Positions 11,095 to 19,528 of a stretch of 64,000 nt of DNA are shown here, one piece after another. Within the stretch, counting starts at the first letter, position 1, and each line of letters opens with the position of its first letter. Both the position numbers and the translations under genes were made by a program. The notes beneath the pieces are model-generated. The model made no database searches. It was given only the letters and a program-made list of their open reading frames with translations, and was not told the origin of the DNA. This stretch comes from Candidatus Latescibacterota bacterium (GTDB lineage Bacteria; JAAXHH01), in NCBI GenBank assembly GCA_022823465.1, contig JAJEHX010000018.1, forward strand, positions 1 through 64,000. Reading direction: 5' to 3'.

Positions 11095-11657
11095 GCGGGG
11101 AGATCGAGATGCCGGAAGAACCTGGCGTAGACGCGCCGGACACCTTTGAATTCGAAACGGGAATAGAGAATGCCCCCGTCGAACCCTACCAGGCGCACGA
11201 GATCCGCGTCTTCCGCGCGCCTGCGCACACGGTGCGCATGACGGTCACAGGCGAGCGGTCCTATATCCGCGTCCGGCCGGTCAACGCCTCGCCCATGGCC
11301 CACTCCGACCGTTACGTGTCGCTCCTGGACATCAAGAACGAGGAAGTGGCCTTCATCCGGGACATGAACGACCTGGACGAGGAGTCGCGCAAGGTCATCG
11401 AGGAAGAGCTGGCCCACCGGTACCTGCGGGCGACGATCGAGTGCGTCCATTCCATCCAGATGGAATATGGCGTGACGTACTGGGACGTAACGACCGACCG
11501 GGGGAAACGCGAGTTCGTAATCCGCGGCCACGAGAATACCCACTGGGCTTCGGATACGCGGCTCCTGCTCACCGACGTCGACGGCAACCGTTTCGAGGTC
11601 ATCGATTACACGCAATTGGACCCCAACAGCGTACGGTTGATCGAGACGAACGTTTGA
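11091..11657 (+). CDS. DUF1854 family protein
   Basis: Soluble protein of 188 residues matching the DUF1854 pattern: a central SLLDIKNEEVAFIRDMNDL segment, then EEELAHRYLRATIE, WDVTTDRGKREFVIRG and a C-terminal DVDGNRFEVID motif. It starts by ATGA overlap with the second ABC subunit, so it is the third gene of the operon. DUF1854 genes are known to lie beside ABC exporters of this kind, some of them close to cyanophycin genes. No cyanophycin synthetase or cyanophycinase is present in this window, so that role cannot be assumed. No signal peptide or membrane segment is visible, which fits a cytosolic accessory or regulatory partner of the exporter. Confidence 0.8.
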   Translation: MSGEIEMPEEPGVDAPDTFEFETGIENAPVEPYQAHEIRVFRAPAHTVRMTVTGERSYIRVRPVNASPMAHSDRYVSLLDIKNEEVAFIRDMNDLDEESRKVIEEELAHRYLRATIECVHSIQMEYGVTYWDVTTDRGKREFVIRGHENTHWASDTRLLLTDVDGNRFEVIDYTQLDPNSVRLIETNV

Positions 11658-11699
11658 CGGGCGGCGTATAGACGTACAACAGACACGTCAGGACGCATC

Positions 11700-12539
11700 A
11701 TGACTCATCGGGCGGTGCGGGACAAGTACGACCAGTTGCTGAGAGACGGATTCTGCGTATTCGAGCGGGTGCTGAAGCCCGATATGCTGGAGAAGGTGCG
11801 GGCCGTCTCCGACCGCCTGCTCGACGCCCAGCCCGCGTCCCATTTCGCGGAACAGAAGTCCACCGGCAGCATGATCAGCGTCTTCGACGACGTGTTCTTC
11901 GCCGAACTGGTCTCCTATCCACCGGCGCTCAAGGCGCTGGCCGACCTCGGATTCGACGGCCCCACCTGGTCTTCCGGGTTCGTCATCAGCAAGCCGCCCC
12001 GGAGCCCGGCGCTTTTCTGGCACCAGGACTGGTGGGGCTGGGACGATCCCTGCAGCTACGAGCCACCGCCGCAGCAGGTCTTCCTGATGTACTACCTGGT
12101 AGACACCGACCGCCGCAACGGATGCCTCCGCGCGATCGCCGGATCCCACCTGAACCGCCATCCCATGCACGAGCACGTCGATGAAGCGCACACCGACGAA
12201 CTGCGTGCCATGGCCGACCCCGACCATCCGGCCTACCAGCCCGTCCCGGGCGAGGTGGACGTGCCGGTCCGGGCCGGCGACCTGGTCATCGGGGATTCCC
12301 GGCTGCTGCACGCGGCCCACGGGAACAAGAGCGACCGGCGGCGGACGGTGATCACCCTGTGGTACATCCCCCTGTATCACCAGTTGCCCGGCCGGATACA
12401 GGCCTACCTGGCGCGGCATCCCCGGCCGGATACGTGGGCGGAGGCGACCCGGGGCGAGTTGAAACCGCTGACCGCGGTCTACGAGGGCGAGGCGGAACCC
12501 ATCGCGTGGAACCGCACGCCCGGGCGCGCCCTGAAGTAG
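11700..12539 (+). CDS. Phytanoyl-CoA dioxygenase (PhyH) family protein
   Basis: Fe(II)/2-oxoglutarate-dependent oxygenase fold, 279 residues. The proximal iron ligands are the HxD of WHQDWW at about residue 103. The distal His lies in LLHAAHGN, and the Arg that binds 2-oxoglutarate follows in SDRRRTVI. The family hydroxylates diverse small molecules, and the substrate is not predictable from sequence. It is one of four PhyH paralogues in the window. It lies between the ABC operon and the GH32 gene on the same strand, 42 bp after the DUF1854 gene, so it may be co-transcribed with either side. Confidence 0.9.
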   Translation: MTHRAVRDKYDQLLRDGFCVFERVLKPDMLEKVRAVSDRLLDAQPASHFAEQKSTGSMISVFDDVFFAELVSYPPALKALADLGFDGPTWSSGFVISKPPRSPALFWHQDWWGWDDPCSYEPPPQQVFLMYYLVDTDRRNGCLRAIAGSHLNRHPMHEHVDEAHTDELRAMADPDHPAYQPVPGEVDVPVRAGDLVIGDSRLLHAAHGNKSDRRRTVITLWYIPLYHQLPGRIQAYLARHPRPDTWAEATRGELKPLTAVYEGEAEPIAWNRTPGRALK

Positions 12540-12617
12540 CGGCTCGCCAGGACCGCCGCTAATCCCGGCCAATCAGGGGCGGGAACCGGCCAATCAGCGT
12601 AATCAGGAAGCACCGAA

Positions 12618-14057
12618 ATGACCAACGATACCCTTTACCGGGAAACCCTCCGTCCCCAGTTTCACTTCACGGCGAAGAAGCACTGGATCAACGACCCGAA
12701 CGGGCTGGTGTATTTCGACGGGGAGTACCACCTCTACTTCCAGCATACGCCGGAAAGCATGATACACGGCCGCACCACCTGGGGACACGCGGTCAGCACG
12801 GACCTGGTGCACTGGAAGCAGCTCCATACCGCCGCGCTGGACGTGGACGAAACGGGATGGATGTGGTCGGGGTCCGCGGCGGTGGATCACGAAAATACCG
12901 GCGGATTCCAGGAAGGAGACGGGCCGTCCCTGATCGCCTTCTACACGGCCGGCGGAGAAAGGATGTTCCCCGGTAAACGGTGTATACAATGTATAGCCTA
13001 CAGCAACGACCGCGGCCGTTCATGGACGAAATACGACGGAAATCCGGTCATCGGGCATATCCGGGCACAGAATCGGGACCCCAAAGTGATCTGGCATGCG
13101 CCGACAGCGCGATGGATCATGACCCTGTTCATGGACGAAAACGACTATGCCTTGTTCACGTCACCGGACATGAAGTCGTGGACGCACCTGCAGGACCTGA
13201 CCCTACCGGGCGTGTCGGAGTGCCCCGACATCTTCGAACTGCCGGTGGACGGCGATCCATCGGAGACGCGGTGGGTCTTCTGGGGCGCGAGCGGGGGTTA
13301 CCTGCTTGGACGTTTCGACGGCCGGACCTACACGCCGGAAACCGAGGTCCTCCAGGCGGAGCAGGGCGCCAACGGATACGCCGCCCAGACGTGGAGCGAC
13401 ATCCCGTCGGAAGACGGCAGGCGGATCCAGATTTCCTGGATGCGGGACGGCAGGTACCCCGCCATGCCCTTCAACCAGCAGATGTCCTTCCCCGTGGAAC
13501 TGACGCTCAGGACGTTGCCGGAGGGTATCCGGCTGTGCAGGGAACCCGTCAGGGAAATCGAACGGCTACATGACAGGACGCGCACCTGGCCCGCGGGCGA
13601 GGTGGCGCAATTGGCGGCGGCTCAGTTCAATCAGCGGTTCGAATCGGGAGAGATAAGCAGCTATGCGGTGACGAACCTGCGGGAGGCCGAAAGCCGGCTT
13701 GTGCTGGCCGACGAGGGCGACCTTTTCGACGTGCGGATGGAGATCGAAGTGGACGAGGGGAAGGGGTTCGCCATGGAAGTGCGGGGTCACCGCTTGGAAT
13801 ATGACACGGCCACACAGTCCCTATCGTGTTTTGATCGAAGCGCGGACCTGCGCGCCATCAACGGCCGCGTTATCCTCCAACTCCTGGTCGACCGCACCTC
13901 CCTGGAGATCTTCGGCAACCACGGCGAACTATCCATGTCCTTCTGCTTTCTGCCGACCGCGTCCAACCATTCCCTGGCGATTCGAGCGGATGACGGGGGC
14001 GTACTCATCGTATCATTGGCCGTCCACGAACTCCGGTCCGCCTGGGACGCCGGGTAA
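12618..14057 (+). CDS. Glycoside hydrolase family 32 (invertase/fructanase-like)
   Basis: Five-bladed beta-propeller GH32 enzyme with C-terminal beta-sandwich, 479 residues, hydrolysing beta-fructosides such as sucrose, sucrose-phosphate or fructans. The nucleophile motif WINDPNG is at residues 23-29 (Asp26). The RDP motif (residues 153-155) stabilises the transition state, and the acid/base ECPD motif is at 201-204. The C-terminal part ends with DRTSLEIFGNHG, typical of the sandwich domain. There is no signal peptide, so it is probably cytoplasmic and acts on imported sucrose or an oligosaccharide. No PTS or sugar ABC importer is adjacent. The start ATG is at 12618, with only a weak ribosome site. 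Confidence 0.93.
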   Translation: MTNDTLYRETLRPQFHFTAKKHWINDPNGLVYFDGEYHLYFQHTPESMIHGRTTWGHAVSTDLVHWKQLHTAALDVDETGWMWSGSAAVDHENTGGFQEGDGPSLIAFYTAGGERMFPGKRCIQCIAYSNDRGRSWTKYDGNPVIGHIRAQNRDPKVIWHAPTARWIMTLFMDENDYALFTSPDMKSWTHLQDLTLPGVSECPDIFELPVDGDPSETRWVFWGASGGYLLGRFDGRTYTPETEVLQAEQGANGYAAQTWSDIPSEDGRRIQISWMRDGRYPAMPFNQQMSFPVELTLRTLPEGIRLCREPVREIERLHDRTRTWPAGEVAQLAAAQFNQRFESGEISSYAVTNLREAESRLVLADEGDLFDVRMEIEVDEGKGFAMEVRGHRLEYDTATQSLSCFDRSADLRAINGRVILQLLVDRTSLEIFGNHGELSMSFCFLPTASNHSLAIRADDGGVLIVSLAVHELRSAWDAG

Positions 14058-14094
14058 TTCTGAATCAATCTAAGGCGATTAGCGCGTTCCCCGT

Positions 14095-14178
14095 GGGAGA
14101 GTCGAGCTTCCACAAGAGCAAGTCAAGTTTCCACAAGAGCGAGTCGAACTTCTACGAGAGCAAGTCGAGCTTCCATCG
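14095..14178. repeat. Four 21-bp degenerate tandem repeats between GH32 and the PLP enzyme gene
   Basis: Units at 14095-14115, 14116-14136, 14137-14157 and 14158-14178 with approximate consensus GAGCAAGTCGAGCTTCCACAA. A degraded fifth unit follows. With a period of seven codons, one forward frame reads as Ser/Phe/His/Lys-rich heptads and stops in TAA just before the next gene. No ribosome site supports translation, so I treat it as noncoding. Confidence 0.9.
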
Positions 14179-14202
14179 AAACTAAATCGAGCAGCCCCGA
14201 AC

Positions 14203-15267
14203 ATGTCCAGCCCACTATCCAAAGCCATCGATAAGTTCCCGCGTGTCCGGCTCGGTCACGCGCCGACACCTCTCGACGCCGCGCCACGCCTCGGTGCGTC
14301 CCTCGGCATCGAGCTGTGGATCAAGCGCGACGACTGCACAGGCCTGGCCATGGGCGGCAACAAGGTCCGGCAACTGGAGTTTCCCCTCGGCGAAGCGCAG
14401 TCCCGGGATGCCGACACCCTGCTGATCACCAGCGCGGTACAGTCGAATTACGTCCGCGTGGCCGCCGCGGCCGGACGCCGGCTGGGCATGGAAGTCCACA
14501 TTCAACTTGAAGAACGCGTACCAGGCGTGGACGCGCTATACCGTGCATCCGGCAACGTACTGCTCGACCGGATCTTCGGCGCAAAGCTGCACTCCTTCCC
14601 GGTCGGCGAAGACGAACCCGCGGCGGACGCGTCCCTGGACCTGCTTGCCCAATCGCTCGCGGACGAAGGACGACGACCTTACGTGATCCATCTCGCTCCC
14701 GCCCATCCTCCGCTCGGCGCGCTTGGCTACGTGATCGCCGCCGAGGAGATCCTGGCGCAGGTCCGGTCCCTCGACCTGGCATTCGACGCCGTGGTCTGTC
14801 CCACGGGCAGCGCGCTGACCCACGCCGGAATCCTGGTGGGCCTGCGGGCTCTGGGAGAGACGATTCCGGTATACGGCATCTGCGTGCGGCGCGATGCCCG
14901 CAGCCAGGCGGCGCGGGTGAGGAAGGTGGCGTCGGAACTAACCGGGATGATCGAACGGCCGGAGGTGTTCGACGCGGACGACGTCAAGGCTTTCGACGGG
15001 GTGCTCTCGCCAGGTTATGGGCGACTCAGTGACGCCGTGCGTGAGGCGATCGCCCTGGCGGCCCGGCGGGAGGGATTGCTCCTCGACCCCGTATACACGG
15101 GCAAGACGATGGCCGGCCTGATCGACCACGTGCGATCAGGCGTTATCCCGAAAGGCAGCCGCGTGCTGTTCATCCATACGGGTGGATTGCCAGCCATCTT
15201 CGCGTACGGGGACGAGCTTGGGCCGTGGTTGTCCGATGTGCCCTGGGACCGGCGAGTAGATCACTGA
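14203..15267 (+). CDS. D-cysteine desulfhydrase / ACC deaminase-family PLP enzyme
   Basis: Fold-type II pyridoxal-phosphate enzyme, 354 residues. The PLP lysine is in MGGNKVRQLEF, followed by the SAVQSNYVR substrate-binding loop. The C-terminal LFIHTGGLPAIFAY motif carries the phosphate-contacting Gly-rich region. This order matches DcyD/ACC deaminase relatives, which eliminate sulfide and ammonia from D-cysteine or open 1-aminocyclopropane-1-carboxylate. Choosing between them would need active-site comparison. The gene directly follows the 21-bp repeat array. No sulfur genes are adjacent, although an assimilatory sulfate operon lies elsewhere in the window. Confidence 0.85.
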   Translation: MSSPLSKAIDKFPRVRLGHAPTPLDAAPRLGASLGIELWIKRDDCTGLAMGGNKVRQLEFPLGEAQSRDADTLLITSAVQSNYVRVAAAAGRRLGMEVHIQLEERVPGVDALYRASGNVLLDRIFGAKLHSFPVGEDEPAADASLDLLAQSLADEGRRPYVIHLAPAHPPLGALGYVIAAEEILAQVRSLDLAFDAVVCPTGSALTHAGILVGLRALGETIPVYGICVRRDARSQAARVRKVASELTGMIERPEVFDADDVKAFDGVLSPGYGRLSDAVREAIALAARREGLLLDPVYTGKTMAGLIDHVRSGVIPKGSRVLFIHTGGLPAIFAYGDELGPWLSDVPWDRRVDH

Positions 15268-15414
15268 ATTACCGTGAGCTTCGATTGATTCCGTATGCAT
15301 TATTGCGTATATTCATGTAGAGAAATGCTATGACGCCCGACCTCTCCGGATCAGCGATCGCTATCCGGATGGGCAATATCTGCGGAGTTCGGGGAACCGG
15401 TTTTGGAAAGGGAT

Positions 15415-16275
15415 ATGTCCTTGGGTAGGATTCCGCTGTCCATCGCGGTGGTATTGTCACTGCTCCTGCCTGCTGTAATCTACGCGCAAACAGATCAACC
15501 CGACGGTACGACGACGCGTGATTTTCGCGTTTCCGGATCGATTTCCCAGGTGGCCGTGTCCGGGGATGCCAATGACGACAACCAGGAATCCGGCACCGTG
15601 GCTCCCGCGGAGGTCACGGGAACCGACGCCCTGGCGTGGGCGCTTCAATCCGAATTCGGTATAGAACATACGAACCGCTGGGGCATCTCCGCGCTGCGTC
15701 TGCGCGCCGGATACGGCCAGGTGCGCGATGGCGGAGCGCCGCGCGAGGCTTTGGACCGGCTTATCGGCGACGCGTCATACGAGTTGCCCATCGACGCCCG
15801 TCCGAACGTGGTCACCATCGCGCCATTCCTGGGCGTGTCGGGCATCTCGGCGTGGACCGCGCCAGCCCGACCGGACGGCTCTGCGGCTGACAGGCCCCTT
15901 TCTCTGCGCGTCAAGGCCGGCGTAACGAACAGGCTGGGCATGGAGAAAACAGGTGGAAGCGCCGCCTCTCCGGCGGGATGGGTCGGGCTTTTCAGAATAA
16001 GCGCGGCAGGAGACTGGGACCGGCTGACCGGCACCCGTGATTACGGGATTGAGATCGCCCAGGAATTCAAGCGACAGATCACGTCCGGCGTGGCAGTCAC
16101 CTCGCGGGGCGACCTCTTTCTTTCCAACCATCTTTCGTTACGGCAATACACGCATATCGACGTATCCGTCGTGTCCCGTCTTTCCATCGCTATCGACGGC
16201 AACCTCTACCTGCACCGCGCCGGCCACACGCGAACAAAGACGGAAATCCTGGTAGGGCTGGGCGTTCATTTATAG
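15415..16275 (+). CDS. Secreted outer-membrane-like hypothetical protein
   Basis: Unrecognised protein of about 286 residues. The ATG at 15415 is chosen (an upstream in-frame TTG is at 15403) with a GGAAAGGGA ribosome-site-like stretch just before it. Residues about 1-25 form a signal peptide ending in VIYAQ. A low-complexity Asp/Asn/Gly segment follows, then alternating hydrophobic/polar strands. The C-terminus ILVGLGVHL resembles a closing beta strand of an outer-membrane barrel. It is not visibly homologous to the secreted protein at 4354. Function unknown. Confidence 0.55.
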   Translation: MSLGRIPLSIAVVLSLLLPAVIYAQTDQPDGTTTRDFRVSGSISQVAVSGDANDDNQESGTVAPAEVTGTDALAWALQSEFGIEHTNRWGISALRLRAGYGQVRDGGAPREALDRLIGDASYELPIDARPNVVTIAPFLGVSGISAWTAPARPDGSAADRPLSLRVKAGVTNRLGMEKTGGSAASPAGWVGLFRISAAGDWDRLTGTRDYGIEIAQEFKRQITSGVAVTSRGDLFLSNHLSLRQYTHIDVSVVSRLSIAIDGNLYLHRAGHTRTKTEILVGLGVHL

Positions 16276-16306
16276 AGAAGTCGAGCCCGCCGCGTTTGAA
16301 AACGCT

Positions 16307-16350
16307 TCAGCCGAACGCCTCAGCCTTACACATCAACCAAACGCTTCGGC
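16307..16350. repeat. Degenerate repeat of the PhyH 3' coding tail beyond its stop
   Basis: The last codons of the minus-strand PhyH gene (AEAFG-stop at 16333-16350) reappear 26 bp downstream of the gene at 16307-16324, again reading AEAFG-stop, with a third partial copy near 16295. Copies differ at several third positions. Confidence 0.6.
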
Positions 16351-17070
16351 AAACTTCTGCGAACGCGTGTTGAGCAGGCTGTAGAAGCCGCGCACTTCCG
16401 GATCGGGATGGTCGCGCCAGAGACCCGTGGGTATGGTGGTGTACTGGCTGAGGACGGGCCCGTCGCGGTGGCCGTAGTAGACCTGGACGGACTTGCGTTC
16501 GTGTGCAGTTTTGCGCACGGTGGCGGCGTGGACCACGGACAGGTTGAAGAGGATGACGGTACCGGCCGGTCCGTGGAGCGGTACTCCGCCGCGCTGTTCG
16601 ACCTGTTCCCCGGTATCCAGTATGGGAGCGTCGCAGGGTTCCGGCGAAATGGAAAAGCAGTGGGTATCCTCGTTTACGTCGGAGAGGTAGAGCATCATGT
16701 GGACGTACCCGCACCGGTAGGGACGGTCGGTCATGTGCCGACTGTCACGATGCCAGACCTCCACCGGGTCGCCGTCGTGGGGCGCCATGTGGCGCAGGCA
16801 GGCCTCCGCGAGGCAGCTGGGTCCTTCGAAGATGGTTTCGATCGGTTCGATGAGCGCGGGGTGGCGGATCAGTCCGTCGAATTCCGGTGAAGAGATGAGC
16901 GGTTCGCAGTTCACGCTCTGGTGGCCGTCGAAGGCGATGGGGCGCCAGAAATACCCCGTCTCCGACCGGTCGCGGTCGTACAGCTCGATGTAGCGGCTCA
17001 GTTCTTCCACCGTGAATGGCTGTCCGAGAATAACGTAGCCGTTCTGCTTGAAGAACTCGAGATCGACCAT
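16333..17070 (-). CDS. Phytanoyl-CoA dioxygenase (PhyH) family protein
   Basis: Second PhyH paralogue, 245 residues. Iron ligands are HxD in VWHRDSRH (about residue 105) and the distal His in VVHAATVRKTAHERK. The Arg that would contact 2-oxoglutarate follows in this segment. It is shorter than the first paralogue and only distantly similar to it, so a different substrate is likely. It is the last gene of a minus-strand run (aldolase, HisC-like aminotransferase, PhyH) with gaps of 28 and 15 bp, consistent with one transcript. The 3' end is part of a tandemly reiterated sequence. Confidence 0.88.
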   Translation of the reverse strand: MVDLEFFKQNGYVILGQPFTVEELSRYIELYDRDRSETGYFWRPIAFDGHQSVNCEPLISSPEFDGLIRHPALIEPIETIFEGPSCLAEACLRHMAPHDGDPVEVWHRDSRHMTDRPYRCGYVHMMLYLSDVNEDTHCFSISPEPCDAPILDTGEQVEQRGGVPLHGPAGTVILFNLSVVHAATVRKTAHERKSVQVYYGHRDGPVLSQYTTIPTGLWRDHPDPEVRGFYSLLNTRSQKFAEAFG

Positions 17071-17085
17071 TGCTGTAGGATCCCT

Positions 17086-18183
17086 CTACGTCCCCTGCAT
17101 GACGTACCGGAACAGCTCCGAGAAGACGGCCCGGTCCTCAGGCGTGCCCACCGTGACCCTGACGAGGCGGTCCAGGCACGGCGCAGCGGGTTTTCTCAGG
17201 AATACGCCCCGTTCGATCAGGGCGTTCATGACGGCCCCGGCCCGCTCGCCTGTGCCGAAATCGAAGGCTACGAAGTTTGTCTGGGACGGCAGGGACGAGA
17301 CTCCGGTGTCCTCGGCCAGTTCCCGGTAGTCTTGCCGGCCCTCTGCCACGGCCCGTACCACGCTCGCGACAAAACCGGGGTCGCGCAGGGAGGCCAGCGC
17401 GCCGACCTGGGCCACGAGGCTCACGCCGAAATGCAGTCGGACCTTGTCGAACGTCCGGATGACGTCCTTGTGTGCGATGGCGTATCCGATCCGGGCGCCG
17501 GCCATCCCGTGGGCCTTGGAGAAGGTGCGCACGCGGATCAGCCGGGGATCTTCCACGTCTATGGGAAGGACGGTATCGGGCGGTACGAAGTCCAGGTAGG
17601 CCTCGTCGAGAATGAAAAGGCAATCCGGCGGCACGCGGTCCAGGAGATCGCCGATGGCGTTGCTGCCGTAATAAGAGCCCGTGGGATTGTCCGGATTGGA
17701 CAGGTAGAGGATGCGGGCCTTCCGTTTCGCGGCCAGATCCGTGAGCGCCATCAAATCGTTGCGGTCGTTGCGGTAGGGAACGGTCTCCAGCCTGCCGCCG
17801 AAACCGTCGACGTGATAGACGAACGTGGGGTAGCAACCGAGGGAGGCGGCGACCGCGTCACCCGGGTTCATGTACATGCGGACGATCAGTCCCAGCAGGT
17901 CGTCGATCCCCGCGCCAAGCGTCACGTTGTCGATGTCCACGCCGTGCATCCTGGCCAGTTCCGTCCGCAGATCGTAGCCTTCCGGGTCGCAGTACCAGGC
18001 GACGCCCCTGGCGGCATCGCTCATGGCCGCAGCGGCCCGGGGCGATACGCCGAAGGCGCTTTCGTTGGCGCCGATGCGCACCCGGAACGGTTGACCTTGC
18101 TGTCGTTCGATGGTTTCGGGACCCACGAAGGGGGTCACGGAGGGCAGGCCGGCTACGATTTCGGAGTAAGGAGGTCTGGACAT
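17086..18183 (-). CDS. Histidinol-phosphate aminotransferase-like PLP enzyme
   Basis: Class I/II aminotransferase of the HisC/CobD group, 365 residues. Features in order: substrate-Arg region near IGANESAFG, SNPDNPTGS, DEAYLDF with the Asp that pairs with the PLP nitrogen, and the Schiff-base lysine in TFSKAHGMAGARIGY. The start at 18183 (MSRPPYSE) is chosen because the open frame further upstream runs into the aldolase gene and is not conserved-looking. No his operon gene is adjacent, so the physiological substrate may be another amino acid or phosphonate. It lies 28 bp downstream of the aldolase gene on the same strand, in a spacer of GGCTATGC-type short repeats. Confidence 0.85.
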   Translation of the reverse strand: MSRPPYSEIVAGLPSVTPFVGPETIERQQGQPFRVRIGANESAFGVSPRAAAAMSDAARGVAWYCDPEGYDLRTELARMHGVDIDNVTLGAGIDDLLGLIVRMYMNPGDAVAASLGCYPTFVYHVDGFGGRLETVPYRNDRNDLMALTDLAAKRKARILYLSNPDNPTGSYYGSNAIGDLLDRVPPDCLFILDEAYLDFVPPDTVLPIDVEDPRLIRVRTFSKAHGMAGARIGYAIAHKDVIRTFDKVRLHFGVSLVAQVGALASLRDPGFVASVVRAVAEGRQDYRELAEDTGVSSLPSQTNFVAFDFGTGERAGAVMNALIERGVFLRKPAAPCLDRLVRVTVGTPEDRAVFSELFRYVMQGT

Positions 18184-18211
18184 CAGATCCGTCGCGGCTA
18201 TGCCGGCTATG

Positions 18212-19240
18212 CTATGCCGCGATTTCCATGTCGGCGCTGTACTGGCCGGTCCGGGCGGCGCTGTTGCACATGGCGCGGTGGTAAAAGGCCTTCTGTCCCG
18301 ACTCGAAATTGGCTGGATCACCACCCCAGGCCCGTAGCGGAGCGGCCTGCAGGGCGCGTCCATAGGAGAAGCTGAGTTCCCAGGGAAGCTCGTTGAACAG
18401 GGCGTTCATGGCGTTCAGGTGCGCCGTGGCGATCTCCGAGGACTGCCCGCCCGAGAGAAAGGCGATACCGGGCACTTCGCGCGGCACGTTGCGCAGGAAA
18501 TTGTTCACCGTGCGGCGCGCCACTTCTTCGACAGAAGCCTGTTCAGGGCACTCCGAGCCCGAGATGACCATGCTGGGTTTCAGGACGATCCCCTCCAGCA
18601 CGACCTCATGCTCGACCAGTGCCTCGAATGTGCGCCGCAGGGCGACGCCGGTAATCTCGTCGCACCGGTAGATGGTGTGATCGCCGTCCATCAGCACCTC
18701 GGGTTCCACGATCGGCACGATGCCACTTTCCTGGCACAGGGCGGCGTACCGCGCGAGCGCGTGGGCATTGGCATCGATGCAGACGTCTGTGGGAATGCCC
18801 CTGCCCACGGTTATGACCGCCCGCCACTTGGCGAAGGCGGCGCCCAGTTGGCCGTATCTCTGCAGGCGCTCGCGCAGGCCGTCGAGTCCCTCGGTGACCT
18901 TTTCGCCGGGAAACCCCGCCAGGTCATGGATGCCGGCATCCACCTTGATTCCCGGGATCACGCCCTTGTCGGACAACAGTTTCGGGAACGGCGTTTCGGC
19001 TTCGTCGAGAGCATTCTGTCGCAGGGTCTCGTCGTAGAGGATGACGCCGCTGATGAATTGCTCCATGCCTTCGGTGGTAAACAGCATGTGGCGGTACGCG
19101 CGGCGGTTCTCCTTTGTCGACGGCAGTCCGATACCGTCGAACCGGCTCTTGATCGTGCCGCTGCTTTCATCCGCGGCCAGGATTCCCTTGTCGGGGGCCA
19201 CCATGGCCCGGGCGACTTCTTTCAGATTGGAAGACATCAT
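18212..19240 (-). CDS. Fructose-bisphosphate aldolase, class I
   Basis: Schiff-base (metal-independent) aldolase of glycolysis and gluconeogenesis, 342 residues, the eukaryote-like class I family. Signatures: DKGILAADESSGTIKSRF at the N-terminus, AKWRAVI, and the catalytic lysine in EGIVLKPSMVI, followed by LSGGQSSEIAT for phosphate binding. The start MMSSNL at 19240 follows a strong GAGGAGGG ribosome site 6 nt away. The frame stays open far upstream but lacks homology there. A perfect -35 hexamer (TTGACA on the minus strand, 19333-19338) lies upstream, though with a poor -10. It is first in the aldolase-aminotransferase-PhyH run and divergent from an FGGY kinase. Confidence 0.95.
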   Translation of the reverse strand: MMSSNLKEVARAMVAPDKGILAADESSGTIKSRFDGIGLPSTKENRRAYRHMLFTTEGMEQFISGVILYDETLRQNALDEAETPFPKLLSDKGVIPGIKVDAGIHDLAGFPGEKVTEGLDGLRERLQRYGQLGAAFAKWRAVITVGRGIPTDVCIDANAHALARYAALCQESGIVPIVEPEVLMDGDHTIYRCDEITGVALRRTFEALVEHEVVLEGIVLKPSMVISGSECPEQASVEEVARRTVNNFLRNVPREVPGIAFLSGGQSSEIATAHLNAMNALFNELPWELSFSYGRALQAAPLRAWGGDPANFESGQKAFYHRAMCNSAARTGQYSADMEIAA

Positions 19241-19363
19241 CTTCTGCCCTCCTCGCAAGTTTAGATCTGTCGGCGATGACGCGTCGGAGTTAAAGCGTAG
19301 ACCGCTTGTAAAAAAGGCTCCCGGGGTCTGTCTGTCAATCCTTTCTTGGCCGTCGCTTTTGGC

Positions 19364-19392
19364 TTGAAACGCGCACCGCTCTTCGATATAAT
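19364..19392 (+). promoter_or_regulatory. Sigma-70-type promoter for the FGGY kinase gene
   Basis: TTGAAA at 19364-19369 and a perfect TATAAT at 19387-19392 with the optimal 17-bp spacer. Transcription would start near 19400 and leave a leader of about 130 nt containing a 26-bp tandem repeat. Confidence 0.6.
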
Positions 19393-19423
19393 ACCACCTG
19401 CAGCCCTTTTCCAACTCCTGTAT

Positions 19424-19475
19424 TCGCGACCGTAGTTCGATGGATATAGTCGCGGCCGTTGTTCGACGGATGTAT
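19424..19475. repeat. 26-bp imperfect tandem repeat in the FGGY kinase leader
   Basis: Units 19424-19449 and 19450-19475 agree at 21 of 26 positions (first begins TCGCGACCGTAGTTCGATGG). Located between the promoter and the start codon. Confidence 0.85.
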
Positions 19476-19528
19476 CCGTCCAGCATCAGGACACGGTTTC
19501 TCATCGACCCGCCCGCCAGGCATCGTCC

